Both the position numbers and the translations under genes were made by a program. The notes beneath the pieces were generated by a model. The model saw only the letters and a list, made by a program, of their open reading frames with translations, was not told where the DNA came from and ran no database searches. Source: an uncultured Collinsella sp. (lineage in GTDB: Bacteria > Actinomycetota > Coriobacteriia > Coriobacteriales > Coriobacteriaceae). From it: a stretch of 8,768 bases of DNA. The DNA is taken from positions 1 to 8,768 of the forward strand of contig CAJJYO010000053.1 of NCBI GenBank assembly GCA_905197385.1, given 5' to 3'. Of the stretch, positions 1-6,496 are shown piece by piece (positions within the stretch are counted from its first letter, which is position 1; every line of letters starts with the position of its first letter).

Positions 1-6
1 GGAGCC

Positions 7-34
7 GTTACGCGGTTTGGTAAAACCGCGTAAC
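7..34. repeat. Perfect 12-bp inverted repeat just downstream of htpG
   Basis: Positions 7-18 and 23-34 are exact reverse complements (GTTACGCGGTTT against AAACCGCGTAAC) around a 4-base loop. The repeat begins 7 nt beyond the htpG stop codon, so in the htpG transcript it would fold into a strong 3'-end hairpin. On the minus strand the bases that follow (positions 6-1, GGCTCC) contain no T-run, so it is not a textbook intrinsic terminator. It could protect the mRNA 3' end, act as a factor-assisted or bidirectional terminator, or be one copy of a dispersed palindromic repeat. The structure is seen directly; the function is inferred. Confidence 0.6.
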
Positions 35-41
35 TACCTAA

Positions 42-2066
42 CTACATCAAGTTGCAAACAGCTGCTGCGAAGGCAACGGGATCCTCGGGGAGGATGCCCT
101 CGACCAGCAGGGCCTGATCGTAGAGCAAGCCAGAGTACTGCTTGATCTTGTCGGCGTCGCCTGCCTTCTGGGCAGCGACAAGCTTGTCGAAGACCGGGTG
201 CTTGGCGTTGAGCTCGAGCACGCGCTGGCTCTTGGGCATACCGTCGGGCGCGCCCTCGGGACCCTTCTGGAGCACCTTCTCCATCTCGAGCGAAAGCGGG
301 CCCTCGGTGGTGATGCAAGCGGGGGCATCGGTCAGGCGCGCGGAGACGGCAACTTTCTCGACCTTGTCACCGAGCGCCTCCTTCATAGCGCTGAAGAGGT
401 CCTCGTTTTCCTTGGTGGCGTCCTCGGCCTCCTTCTTCTCGTCCTCGGTCGCCAGGTCAAGATCACCGGTCGCGACGTTCTTGAGCTCCAGATGACGATC
501 CTCGACCTCGGGCTCGGCACCGTCGGCCACGGCCTTTTCGGCAGCCTCGCGTGCTGCATCGTCCTCGTAGATCTTAGGCATATCGGCAGCAACGTACTCA
601 CGCATGGCCTGGAACGTGAACTCATCCACGTCCTGCGTCAGAAGCAGCACATCATAACCGCGGTCGAGCACGCCCTTTACCACGGGCATCTTGGCCAAGC
701 GCTCACGCGAGTCACCGGCGGCGTAGTAGATGGCCTTCTGATCCTCGGGCATGCCCTTGGCATACTCGGCCAGGGTAATCATCTTCTGTTCCTTGGCAGA
801 CCAGAACAGCAACAGGTCGGCGAGCTCATCGGCCTTCATGCCATAGCTCGAGTAGATACCATACTTAAGGCCACGGCCAAAGTTCTCAAAGAACTTCTCG
901 TAGGCCTCGCGGTCGTTGTCACGCATATCCTCAAGGTCGGCGGTAATCTTCTTTTCCACACGCTTGGCAATGGCCTTGAGCTGACGATTCTGCTGCAGCG
1001 TCTCGCGCGAGATGTTAAGCGACACGTCGGCAGAATCCACGACGCCGCGGACAAAGTTATAGTAGTCGGGCAGCAGGTCGTCGCACTTCTCCATGATCAG
1101 GACGTTGGAGCTGTAGAGCGCCAGGCCCTTCTCGTAGTCCTTACTGTACAGATCGAACGGCGCGCGGCCCGGCACAAACAGCAGGGCGTCGTACTCGAGC
1201 GTGCCCTCGGCGTGGAAGCTGATGGTGCGCGCAGGATCGTCAAAGTCGTGGAACGTAGACTTGTAGAACTCGTCGTAGTCCTTCTGCTCAACATCGGAGC
1301 TGCGCTTCTTCCAGATCGGCGTCATGGAGTTGACGATCTCGAGCTCCTGATAGTCCTCGTACTCGGGCTTGTAGTCGTCACCAGCGTCCTCGGGCTTGGG
1401 TTTCTGGCGGCTCTTGGACACCATCATCTGAATCGGGTAACGCACATAGTTGCTGTACTGCTGAATCAGGCTCTTGAGACCCCACTCGGTCAGGAAGCGA
1501 TCGTAGGTCTCGGCCTCGCCGTCGGCATCGAGCTTCTCGTTCTCGCGCAGCGTCAGGATGACATCGGTACCGTGCTCGGCGCGCTCGCCGTCCTCGATGG
1601 TGTAGCCCTCAAGACCGTCGGATTCCCACACATGGGCGACATCCTCGCCATAGGCGCGGCTGACGACCTTCACATGGCTGGCGACCATAAAAGCCGAGTA
1701 GAAGCCCACGCCAAACTGTCCGATGATGTCGACATCGGAGCCCTGCTGCTCGGCGTTCTCGGTCTTAAACTCCTCGGAGCCGGAATGGGCGATGGTGCCC
1801 AGATTGCGCTCGAGCTCCTCGGCGGTCATGCCAATGCCGTTATCCGAGATGGTAATGGTGCGGGCGTCTTTATCAAAGGAGACGCGAATGGCCAGGTCGC
1901 CCTGGTCGATCTTGACGCTCGGGTCCTGCAGGCTCTTAAAGTTGAGCTTGTCGACGGCGTCGCTCGCGTTAGAGATAAGCTCGCGCAGGAAGATTTCTTT
2001 ATTGGTGTAGATGGAGTTGATCATGAGGTCGAGCAGTTTTTTGCTCTCGGTCTTAAATTGACGCAT
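42..2066 (-). CDS. htpG: Molecular chaperone HtpG (bacterial Hsp90)
   Basis: This is a full-length 674-residue Hsp90-family ATP-dependent chaperone, expected to act as a cytoplasmic homodimer that remodels client proteins. The N-terminal GHKL ATPase domain is intact: RELISNASDA (about 28-37, with the catalytic Glu29 and an Asn that holds Mg-ATP), DNGIGM (75-80), GTIAHSGS (90-97) and GQFGVGFYSAF (116-126). A short charged linker lies near 218-240. The middle domain carries NISRETLQ (351-358) with the conserved ATP-contacting Arg354. The C-terminal dimerisation domain ends in VCNLM, without a eukaryotic MEEVD tail. It is about 50 residues longer than E. coli HtpG (624), and the extra length appears to sit in an acidic, Ala/Glu-rich stretch at about 498-560. 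The ATG start has an AAAGGA ribosome binding site (2073-2078) six nt upstream. The gene appears monocistronic, after a 202-bp gap containing a structured leader. Confidence 0.98.
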   Translation of the reverse strand: MRQFKTESKKLLDLMINSIYTNKEIFLRELISNASDAVDKLNFKSLQDPSVKIDQGDLAIRVSFDKDARTITISDNGIGMTAEELERNLGTIAHSGSEEFKTENAEQQGSDVDIIGQFGVGFYSAFMVASHVKVVSRAYGEDVAHVWESDGLEGYTIEDGERAEHGTDVILTLRENEKLDADGEAETYDRFLTEWGLKSLIQQYSNYVRYPIQMMVSKSRQKPKPEDAGDDYKPEYEDYQELEIVNSMTPIWKKRSSDVEQKDYDEFYKSTFHDFDDPARTISFHAEGTLEYDALLFVPGRAPFDLYSKDYEKGLALYSSNVLIMEKCDDLLPDYYNFVRGVVDSADVSLNISRETLQQNRQLKAIAKRVEKKITADLEDMRDNDREAYEKFFENFGRGLKYGIYSSYGMKADELADLLLFWSAKEQKMITLAEYAKGMPEDQKAIYYAAGDSRERLAKMPVVKGVLDRGYDVLLLTQDVDEFTFQAMREYVAADMPKIYEDDAAREAAEKAVADGAEPEVEDRHLELKNVATGDLDLATEDEKKEAEDATKENEDLFSAMKEALGDKVEKVAVSARLTDAPACITTEGPLSLEMEKVLQKGPEGAPDGMPKSQRVLELNAKHPVFDKLVAAQKAGDADKIKQYSGLLYDQALLVEGILPEDPVAFAAAVCNLM

Positions 2067-2096
2067 GTGCAGTCCTTTCGCGCTACCCCTGTCCGC

Positions 2097-2121
2097 AAAA
2101 ACGGCCCGGTCGCCCGAGCCG
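2097..2121 (-). terminator. GC-rich hairpin plus T-run in the htpG leader (terminator or attenuator candidate)
   Basis: Read on the minus strand, CGGCTCGG (2121-2114) pairs with CCGGGCCG (2109-2102) over eight positions with one G:U pair. They enclose a GCGA loop, which fits the stable GNRA tetraloop pattern. Five consecutive T residues follow at once (2101-2097). This is the form of a Rho-independent terminator, although the U-run is short. It ends only 30 nt before the htpG ATG, too close for a promoter to lie between them, so any htpG transcript starting upstream must pass through it. It could terminate read-through from the acetyltransferase operon, or attenuate htpG. Confidence 0.5.
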
Positions 2122-2152
2122 CATCGCAGACCTGCTATGTTCAGACTTAGAT

Positions 2153-2181
2153 TTTATAACCCATTAACGCGCATATATACA
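2153..2181 (-). promoter_or_regulatory. Candidate htpG promoter (AT-rich -10)
   Basis: On the minus strand TATAAA (2158-2153, five of six to the sigma-70 -10 consensus) lies in the most AT-rich stretch of the gap. No good -35 is visible: the hexamer at 17-bp spacing (TGTATA, 2181-2176) matches only three of six positions. A start near 2146 would give a leader of about 80 nt containing the 2097-2121 hairpin. No CIRCE (TTAGCACTC-N9-GAGTGCTAA) or HAIR-type heat-shock operator is seen. Confidence 0.35.
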
Positions 2182-2230
2182 TACGGAATCGAAAAACTGT
2201 ATGTCCGAGCGCTCCAATGCGTCAATTGCC

Positions 2231-2279
2231 AAGGAGTGTCCCCAACTGCCGGCAGAAAAGGAACGTCCCTATCTGCCAT
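2231..2279. repeat. Two imperfect 23-bp direct repeats, 26-bp period, with a central palindrome
   Basis: Positions 2231-2253 and 2257-2279 align at 17 of 23 bases. They share AAGGA-NN-GTCCC and CTGCC cores. The first copy runs into a perfect 10-bp palindrome, CTGCCGGCAG (2246-2255). The second copy covers the stop codon and last codons of the acetyltransferase. The unit could be a degenerate intergenic REP-like element or a tandem protein-binding site; the sequence alone does not decide. Confidence 0.5.
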
Positions 2280-2769
2280 CTACGCGTTTGGCCATCCAGA
2301 CATGGGGCTGGCCCTCGTCTTCGTAATCTACCGGGGCAATTTGCGTGTAGCCCGCCTTTACATAGAGCGGCAGCACGTATTCCTGCGCATGCAGCTTAAT
2401 AAGCTTGGCGCCGGCATCACGCGCGGCGGCATCACTGGCCTCGACAATCTTGCTCGCCAAACCGCGACGGCGCATGCTCGGCAGCACAGCCACGCGCCCC
2501 ATAATGTAGGTCTCCCCCGCCGCAACGCCTTCGTCCATGTCGCATGCCGGCAACACCGGGGCCTCTGCGTCAGCCACGCGCTCAAGCTCTTCGGGAAACA
2601 CGCGCGAGCAACCGGCAAGCTCGCCGTCTACATAGAGCGTCACATGAATGCAGCTCTGATCCTCGTCGATAGCGTCGAACTCATTCTCGTAGCCCTGCTC
2701 GTCTATAAAAACGACGCGGCGCACCAACGCCGCGTCATCAAAGCATCCCGTCTTAAGTTGGATATCCAT
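2269..2769 (-). CDS. GNAT family N-acetyltransferase (YjcF/ElaA-like)
   Basis: This predicted cytoplasmic acetyl-CoA-dependent N-acetyltransferase has 166 residues, typical of a single GNAT domain. The N-terminal part has RRVVFIDEQGYENEFD (about 17-32) followed by an acidic segment. This layout resembles the YjcF/ElaA group, which carry an 'R-x-x-VF-x-x-EQ' helix. Strand beta-4 and the pyrophosphate-binding loop are visible as GRVAVLPSMRRRGLA (91-105), matching the R/Q-x-x-G-x-G/A motif. The C-terminal LHAQEYVLPLYVKAGY (126-141) is the usual GNAT alpha-4/beta-6 region with the conserved aromatic. I chose the ATG at 2769 because AAAGGG (2775-2780) sits six nt upstream. An in-frame TTG six codons earlier has no ribosome binding site and would overlap that motif. 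It follows the phosphatase by 39 nt and may be co-transcribed. The substrate cannot be predicted. Confidence 0.88.
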   Translation of the reverse strand: MDIQLKTGCFDDAALVRRVVFIDEQGYENEFDAIDEDQSCIHVTLYVDGELAGCSRVFPEELERVADAEAPVLPACDMDEGVAAGETYIMGRVAVLPSMRRRGLASKIVEASDAAARDAGAKLIKLHAQEYVLPLYVKAGYTQIAPVDYEDEGQPHVWMAKRVDGR

Positions 2770-2774
2770 GGCTG

Positions 2775-2780
2775 CCCTTT
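2775..2780 (-). promoter_or_regulatory. Ribosome binding site that fixes the acetyltransferase start
   Basis: AAAGGG on the minus strand stands six nt before the ATG at 2769. The possible TTG start at 2787 has no purine-rich sequence ahead of it, so the shorter 166-residue reading is preferred. Confidence 0.7.
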
Positions 2781-2808
2781 CATTCAATGCGAACGTTAGG
2801 GACAGATA

Positions 2809-3459
2809 TTAGCGAAAATGAGCTCCGCGCACGCTAAACTTCGCGCGAGCCTTCGCCAGGCAGTCGTAATGACCCACGTTATGGGCATCGCTCGCGATGA
2901 AGCTGTACAGGTTCTGATCGAACAGGCGCTGTGCCGGCTTTTTCTCGCGACCAAATCGACCGCCGGCAATAAAGTCCGCCGAAGCCTGCAGCTTGCAGCC
3001 CATATCGACCAGGCGCTCCGCCACGCTTACATCCTTTTGAACCGCACGATAGCGCTCAGGATGAGCGATGATCACCTGGTAGCCACGGCACTGCAAATCG
3101 TAAATCGTGTTCTCGTACTCTCTAAACGCATACGCATCGGCATGCGTCGAAAGCTCGAGCAGAAACTCGTTGGTCCCATCGAAATGCAAGTGCTCCGCGG
3201 CATCGATACCAAGCTCAACGAGCTTTCGATGGTTGACCTCGAAGCCCATCTGGAGCGGAAAACCGTCAGCGTTATCACGCAGCAGCTCAAAGGCATCCCA
3301 CATCTTGTCGTAATCAAAATAGGGATCACGGCAGTGAGGAGTGCAAACGATTCTGGTTACACCGGCCCGCTTGGCAGCCTCGAGCATCGCCAAGCTCTCA
3401 TCGAGATCGGCGGCGCCGTCGTCTACACCCGGCAAGATATGGCAATGAATGTCACGCAT
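2809..3459 (-). CDS. CpsB/YwqE-type PHP-domain tyrosine-protein phosphatase
   Basis: This metal-dependent phosphatase of the PHP superfamily has 216 residues. CpsB/CapC/YwqE relatives remove phosphate from the tyrosine tail of the partner BY-kinase and so tune capsule or exopolysaccharide synthesis. Metal-binding motifs occur in the expected order: DIHCHILPGVDDG (3-15), CTPH (39-42), GFEV with Glu74, IAHPERY (131-137) and ASDAHN (189-194). No signal peptide or membrane segment is seen, so it should be cytoplasmic. It is shorter than the roughly 240-255 residues of known CpsB/YwqE proteins. The shortfall is C-terminal, ending about 23 residues after the last metal ligand. It starts 17 nt after the kinase stop codon with AAGG (3467-3470) as a modest ribosome binding site, and is clearly in an operon with the kinase. 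Confidence 0.93.
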   Translation of the reverse strand: MRDIHCHILPGVDDGAADLDESLAMLEAAKRAGVTRIVCTPHCRDPYFDYDKMWDAFELLRDNADGFPLQMGFEVNHRKLVELGIDAAEHLHFDGTNEFLLELSTHADAYAFREYENTIYDLQCRGYQVIIAHPERYRAVQKDVSVAERLVDMGCKLQASADFIAGGRFGREKKPAQRLFDQNLYSFIASDAHNVGHYDCLAKARAKFSVRGAHFR

Positions 3460-3476
3460 AGGTCAGCCTTAATCAA

Positions 3477-4214
3477 CTAAACGTTTGCTCGGTTGGTGAA
3501 GATGCCCTTTTTGGAAGTCCCCTGATCGTCGGAGCCCTTCTTCACCTTCTTACCGTCCTTGGTGTAGTAGGAGTAGTAGTACTCGCTGGTCTCGGTCTCG
3601 CAGTAGTTCATAACGGTACCGATGAGCTTGACCTTCTCGGACTTCTTAAGCTGACCGATGGCGTTGAGCGCCTCCTCGCGCTTGGTGAAATCCTCACGCA
3701 CGACAAAAAGCGCACCGTCGGTCAGACTTGCGATCTCGGCAGCATCGATGAAGGTGCCGACCGGGGGAGCATCAAAGATGACGTACTGGAACTTGGCGGA
3801 CAGTGCCTTTACCAGCTTGGCAAAGCGGTGAGAGACGATGATGTCGGCAGGATTGGGAATATGCGGCTCGGCATCGAGGAAGTAGAAGTTCTTCTGACCC
3901 GTCTCGACAATCGCCTGGTCAATAGAAACCTGCTCGGAAAGGACTGCATAGAGTCCGCCGCGGGAGCGGACGCCGAGCATATCGGCAAGGGACCTGCGAC
4001 GCATATCAGCCTCGACCAGCAGGACGCTCTTGCCGCTGGTGGCGATAGCCTGGGCAAGGTTGATGGAAACCGTAGACTTGCCCTCGTTGGGAATCGAGGA
4101 CGTAACGGTGATGGTGCGAATGGGGTCGTCCACGCTCGCAAAGCGGATGTTGGCCAGAAGGGTCTTGGCGGCATTCTGTACAACGAGCTTATCGGTGTTC
4201 TTTGCCTTAGCCAT
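3477..4214 (-). CDS. CpsD/CapB-type bacterial tyrosine kinase (BY-kinase)
   Basis: This cytoplasmic P-loop tyrosine autokinase for polysaccharide assembly has 245 residues, the usual size for the stand-alone catalytic subunit of Gram-positive BY-kinases. The Walker A motif is SSIPNEGKST (39-48), Walker A' is LLVEADMRRR (65-74, with Asp70), and Walker B is VIFDAPPVG (145-153, with Asp148). The C-terminus carries a tyrosine cluster, with Tyr204 and then Tyr212, 213, 214, 216 and 217, which is the expected autophosphorylation tail. The tail continues about 28 residues beyond the cluster and is Lys/Gly rich. The kinase has no membrane helix and should be activated by the cytoplasmic end of the Wzz-like protein encoded just upstream, whose stop codon is 2 nt from this ATG. 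Its ribosome binding site AAAGGTGG lies inside that gene's last codons, suggesting coupled translation. The phosphatase gene follows. Confidence 0.95.
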   Translation of the reverse strand: MAKAKNTDKLVVQNAAKTLLANIRFASVDDPIRTITVTSSIPNEGKSTVSINLAQAIATSGKSVLLVEADMRRRSLADMLGVRSRGGLYAVLSEQVSIDQAIVETGQKNFYFLDAEPHIPNPADIIVSHRFAKLVKALSAKFQYVIFDAPPVGTFIDAAEIASLTDGALFVVREDFTKREEALNAIGQLKKSEKVKLIGTVMNYCETETSEYYYSYYTKDGKKVKKGSDDQGTSKKGIFTNRANV

Positions 4215-4216
4215 GC

Positions 4217-4873
4217 CTATTTACCACCTTTCATAGCCGGAATTCGGCCAACAACGGGAATGCCCAGGAGCTCTTCTGCCTCTTCGGCACCGCGGATGCG
4301 GGTGTTGAGCATGTCTGCCAAAACGACATAGGCAACTGCGATAAAGATGCCCGCGAGGAACGCGACAGCAACGTACAGCATACGCTTGGGGCCGCTGGGG
4401 GCTTCGGGGGTCTTAGCCTCGTCGATAACGTTGATGCTCTGGGCAGCGCCGACGTTCTGAGCGACCGTACTCACCGAGCTAGCTATGGCCTTTGCGACCT
4501 TAGCCGTCTCCTTGGCATCGGTGCCGGTAACCGAAAGCGTAATGACACGCGTGGTGGTCTCGGAGGAAACAGACACCTTGTAGTCATCCAGATCGGTGAG
4601 GCCCAGTTCATTGGCGGCGCCGCTCTTAACGCTATCGCTATCCAGCAGCGTGGCGATATCGTTGGAAAGCATCTGACTCGCCGAGAGATCGTTGTAGCTC
4701 ATCTGGCCGCTATCGTCGGTCTTGGCGAGAATGTACATGCTCGTCGTCGCGGTGTAGGTGTTGTCCATCGCAACGAAGGACACGATGCCCATGGCGATCG
4801 CGCAGACCACCGGAAGGGTGATGACCAGCTTGAGGTGCTTTTTGAGCAGCTGGAACAGTTCGAGAAGGGTCAT
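4217..4873 (-). CDS. Wzz/CpsC-type chain-length determinant and kinase adaptor
   Basis: This 218-residue membrane protein of the polysaccharide co-polymerase family sets chain length and activates the partner tyrosine kinase. It has a short cytoplasmic N-terminus (about 1-14), a first membrane helix at about 15-36, an external domain at about 37-163, and a second helix at about 165-187. A Pro-rich PEAPSGPKR (157-165) precedes the second helix, as is common in this family. The cytoplasmic tail NTRIRGAEEAEELLGIPVVG (190-209) is the conserved end that contacts and activates CpsD/CapB kinases. The length fits the CpsC/CapA/YwqC group, which lack the long coiled coils of proteobacterial Wzc. The ATG has GAAAGG (4882-4887) eight nt upstream. 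It is the first gene of the three-gene module. Confidence 0.93.
   Translation of the reverse strand: MTLLELFQLLKKHLKLVITLPVVCAIAMGIVSFVAMDNTYTATTSMYILAKTDDSGQMSYNDLSASQMLSNDIATLLDSDSVKSGAANELGLTDLDDYKVSVSSETTTRVITLSVTGTDAKETAKVAKAIASSVSTVAQNVGAAQSINVIDEAKTPEAPSGPKRMLYVAVAFLAGIFIAVAYVVLADMLNTRIRGAEEAEELLGIPVVGRIPAMKGGK
4224..4231 (-). promoter_or_regulatory. Kinase ribosome binding site inside the adaptor gene
   Basis: AAAGGTGG on the minus strand forms the Lys-Gly-Gly codons at the very end of the Wzz-like gene and lies nine nt before the kinase ATG. The 2-nt gap between the genes makes translational coupling likely, which would keep adaptor and kinase in proportion. Confidence 0.7.
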
Positions 4874-4951
4874 GCAGCTTGCCTTTCATTTCCCCAGTTC
4901 GGATTGACAAAACTGTCCGTATGTTATCGCATCTTTTTACCGAGACCAAAC

Positions 4952-4982
4952 TCTATACATAAGAAACAGGCTCTCCTGTAAA
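4952..4982 (-). promoter_or_regulatory. Candidate promoter with internal dyad upstream of the polysaccharide module
   Basis: On the minus strand TTTACA (4982-4977, five of six to the -35 consensus) and TATAGA (4957-4952, four of six to -10) are 19 bp apart, which is longer than ideal. A perfect dyad, ACAGG-N4-CCTGT (4966-4979), overlaps the -35 edge and spacer, where a repressor could bind. A second weak option (TTGGTC/TAACAT) lies nearer the gene. Some promoter is expected in this gap because the upstream gene belongs to a different functional unit. Confidence 0.3.
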
Positions 4983-5000
4983 AATGTCGGAAGCAATCGT

Positions 5001-5041
5001 AAAATTGCACAACAACGCCGCACCCGAAAGTCAAATGCGGC
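5001..5041 (-). terminator. Weak terminator-like hairpin after the PhoR-like kinase
   Basis: On the minus strand GCCGCA (5041-5036) pairs with TGCGGC (5022-5017) around a 13-base loop. It is followed by a mixed T-rich stretch, GTTGTTGTGCAATTTT (5016-5001). The stem is short and the T-run is interrupted, so efficiency would be modest. Its place, 27 nt after the kinase stop codon, is right for the end of the phosphate operon. Confidence 0.3.
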
Positions 5042-5068
5042 ATCTACATCAATATCTATGTTGTATCG

Positions 5069-6493
5069 CTATGCGAATGGCTCGTCCTGCTGTATGGGAA
5101 ACGTCACCGTAATGGTGGTTCCCACGCCCAACTCGCTCGACAGATCGAGCGTGGCGTGATGATACAGGGCCGCATGCTTGACAATGGCAAGCCCCAGACC
5201 GGTTCCGCCGCGTGCCTTGGACCTACTCTTGTCCACGCGATAGAACCGCTCAAATACCTTGCCCTGTTCTTCAGGCGCGATACCGATTCCCGTGTCGGCG
5301 ACCGCGAGGAACGGATGGCCTTCGTCGTTGGTGCCGCACTGCAGCGTAACCGTACCGCCGGGTCGATTGTAGCGGATGGCGTTGCTTGCCAGATTATAGA
5401 TGAGCTCGTCAATCAAGCGCGACACGCCCTCGATGACCACAGGCTTGGTCTCATGACTTATCGTCACATTCGCCTGACGGGCGACCTGTTCAAGACGCTG
5501 CTCGACCGCGTAGATGGCACGCGAGAGCTCAATAGGCTCCGTGGACCCAATGGGCACCGCCTCGCCCTCAGCTGCACGCTCGGCCTCGTCCAAGTTAGAC
5601 AGCGTAAGGATATCGTTGACAAGCGCTGCCAAGCGGCCCGCCTCACGATAGATGCGACCGCCAAAGTTGCGCAGGTCGCCCTCGCCCTCGACCATGCCGT
5701 TTGCGATGAGCTCGGCATAGCCCGAAATCGCCGTAAGCGGCGTCTTGAGCTCATGGGTGATATTCGCCGTGAACTCGCGGCGCATACGGTCGTTGTCCGC
5801 TAGCACCGCCATTTGGCGCTTGAGTTCCTGGCGCTGCGACTCGATACGCTCAAGCATGGGGACCATCTCGGCATAGGCGTGCTCATAGCTACGGCGTGGG
5901 TGGTCCAAATCCACCTCTTGCAACGGCGCGATGATGGCACGGGACTCGCGGCGCGCCATAAAAAACGAGAGTACCGCACCCGCTGCTGCGATAAGCAGCA
6001 TCGGCGCCACCATCGACAGCAAAATCGCCGCAACGCCAGGCTGGGCCTGCGCCAAGCGGACAACCTGGCCGTTATCAAGGGCGACGGCGCGATACAGCAT
6101 AATCTCGTCGAGCGTAGAGCTTGCGCGCTCCGCGGAACCCAAACCACTCTCAAAGGCCTCGATGACCTCGGGGCGATCGCCATGGTTGGGCAGTGTGGAA
6201 GGCGACGCCTCGTTGTCGTAGGCAACCGATCCATCCTTGTTAATCAGCGTGATGCGCAAGTCCTCGCGATCGAGACTACGCAAGAACGGGATGGGCTCCT
6301 GCTGTTCGTCGAGAGCGGCAGCAATGAGCTCGGTTTCCTGCGCCAGATTGGCACTCGTGGCATCCGCCAAGGTGTTTTGCACAAAGAACGCACCCAGCAC
6401 CGTAAACGCCACGATAACCGCCATGGCGCAGACAAAGATCGTCACAAAAACGCGGTGCGACAGCGTATGTTTTCCCTGGGGGGCGAAGACCAC
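5069..6493 (-). CDS. PhoR-like sensor histidine kinase
   Basis: This 474-residue membrane sensor kinase autophosphorylates on His and passes the phosphate to the response regulator encoded 3 nt upstream. A first helix lies at about 14-38, followed by an external sensor of about 115 residues. The sensor has a PAS/CACHE-like core (RITLINKDGSVAYDNE, 80-95, then LPNHGDRPEV, 101-110). A second helix lies at about 154-180. Only a degenerate HAMP-like linker (about 181-225, PLQEVDLDHP) is seen. The H-box is FTANITHELKTPL (241-253) with His247. The N-box spans 362-380 with Asn367 and Asn371. G1 is DTGIGI (400-405), the F-box is VFERFYRVDKSRS (413-425), and G2 is GGTGLGLAI (429-437). The GTG start is supported by GGAGGAG six nt upstream. 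Domain order and PstB linkage favour a phosphate-sensing PhoR role; an envelope-stress role is the main alternative. Confidence 0.93.
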   Translation of the reverse strand: MVFAPQGKHTLSHRVFVTIFVCAMAVIVAFTVLGAFFVQNTLADATSANLAQETELIAAALDEQQEPIPFLRSLDREDLRITLINKDGSVAYDNEASPSTLPNHGDRPEVIEAFESGLGSAERASSTLDEIMLYRAVALDNGQVVRLAQAQPGVAAILLSMVAPMLLIAAAGAVLSFFMARRESRAIIAPLQEVDLDHPRRSYEHAYAEMVPMLERIESQRQELKRQMAVLADNDRMRREFTANITHELKTPLTAISGYAELIANGMVEGEGDLRNFGGRIYREAGRLAALVNDILTLSNLDEAERAAEGEAVPIGSTEPIELSRAIYAVEQRLEQVARQANVTISHETKPVVIEGVSRLIDELIYNLASNAIRYNRPGGTVTLQCGTNDEGHPFLAVADTGIGIAPEEQGKVFERFYRVDKSRSKARGGTGLGLAIVKHAALYHHATLDLSSELGVGTTITVTFPIQQDEPFA

Positions 6494-6496
6494 GGG

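Noticed and set aside
198..2150. A 650-codon open frame on the plus strand opposite htpG
   Set aside because: It is fully antisense to a clear htpG, has Leu/Val/Gly-rich low-complexity translation and no recognisable motif. Long antisense frames are expected from the codon bias of GC-rich genes.
2065..2799. A plus-strand open frame of 244 codons across the htpG leader and acetyltransferase
   Set aside because: It is antisense to the GNAT gene and its first part has no coding character; no ribosome binding site or family motif was seen.
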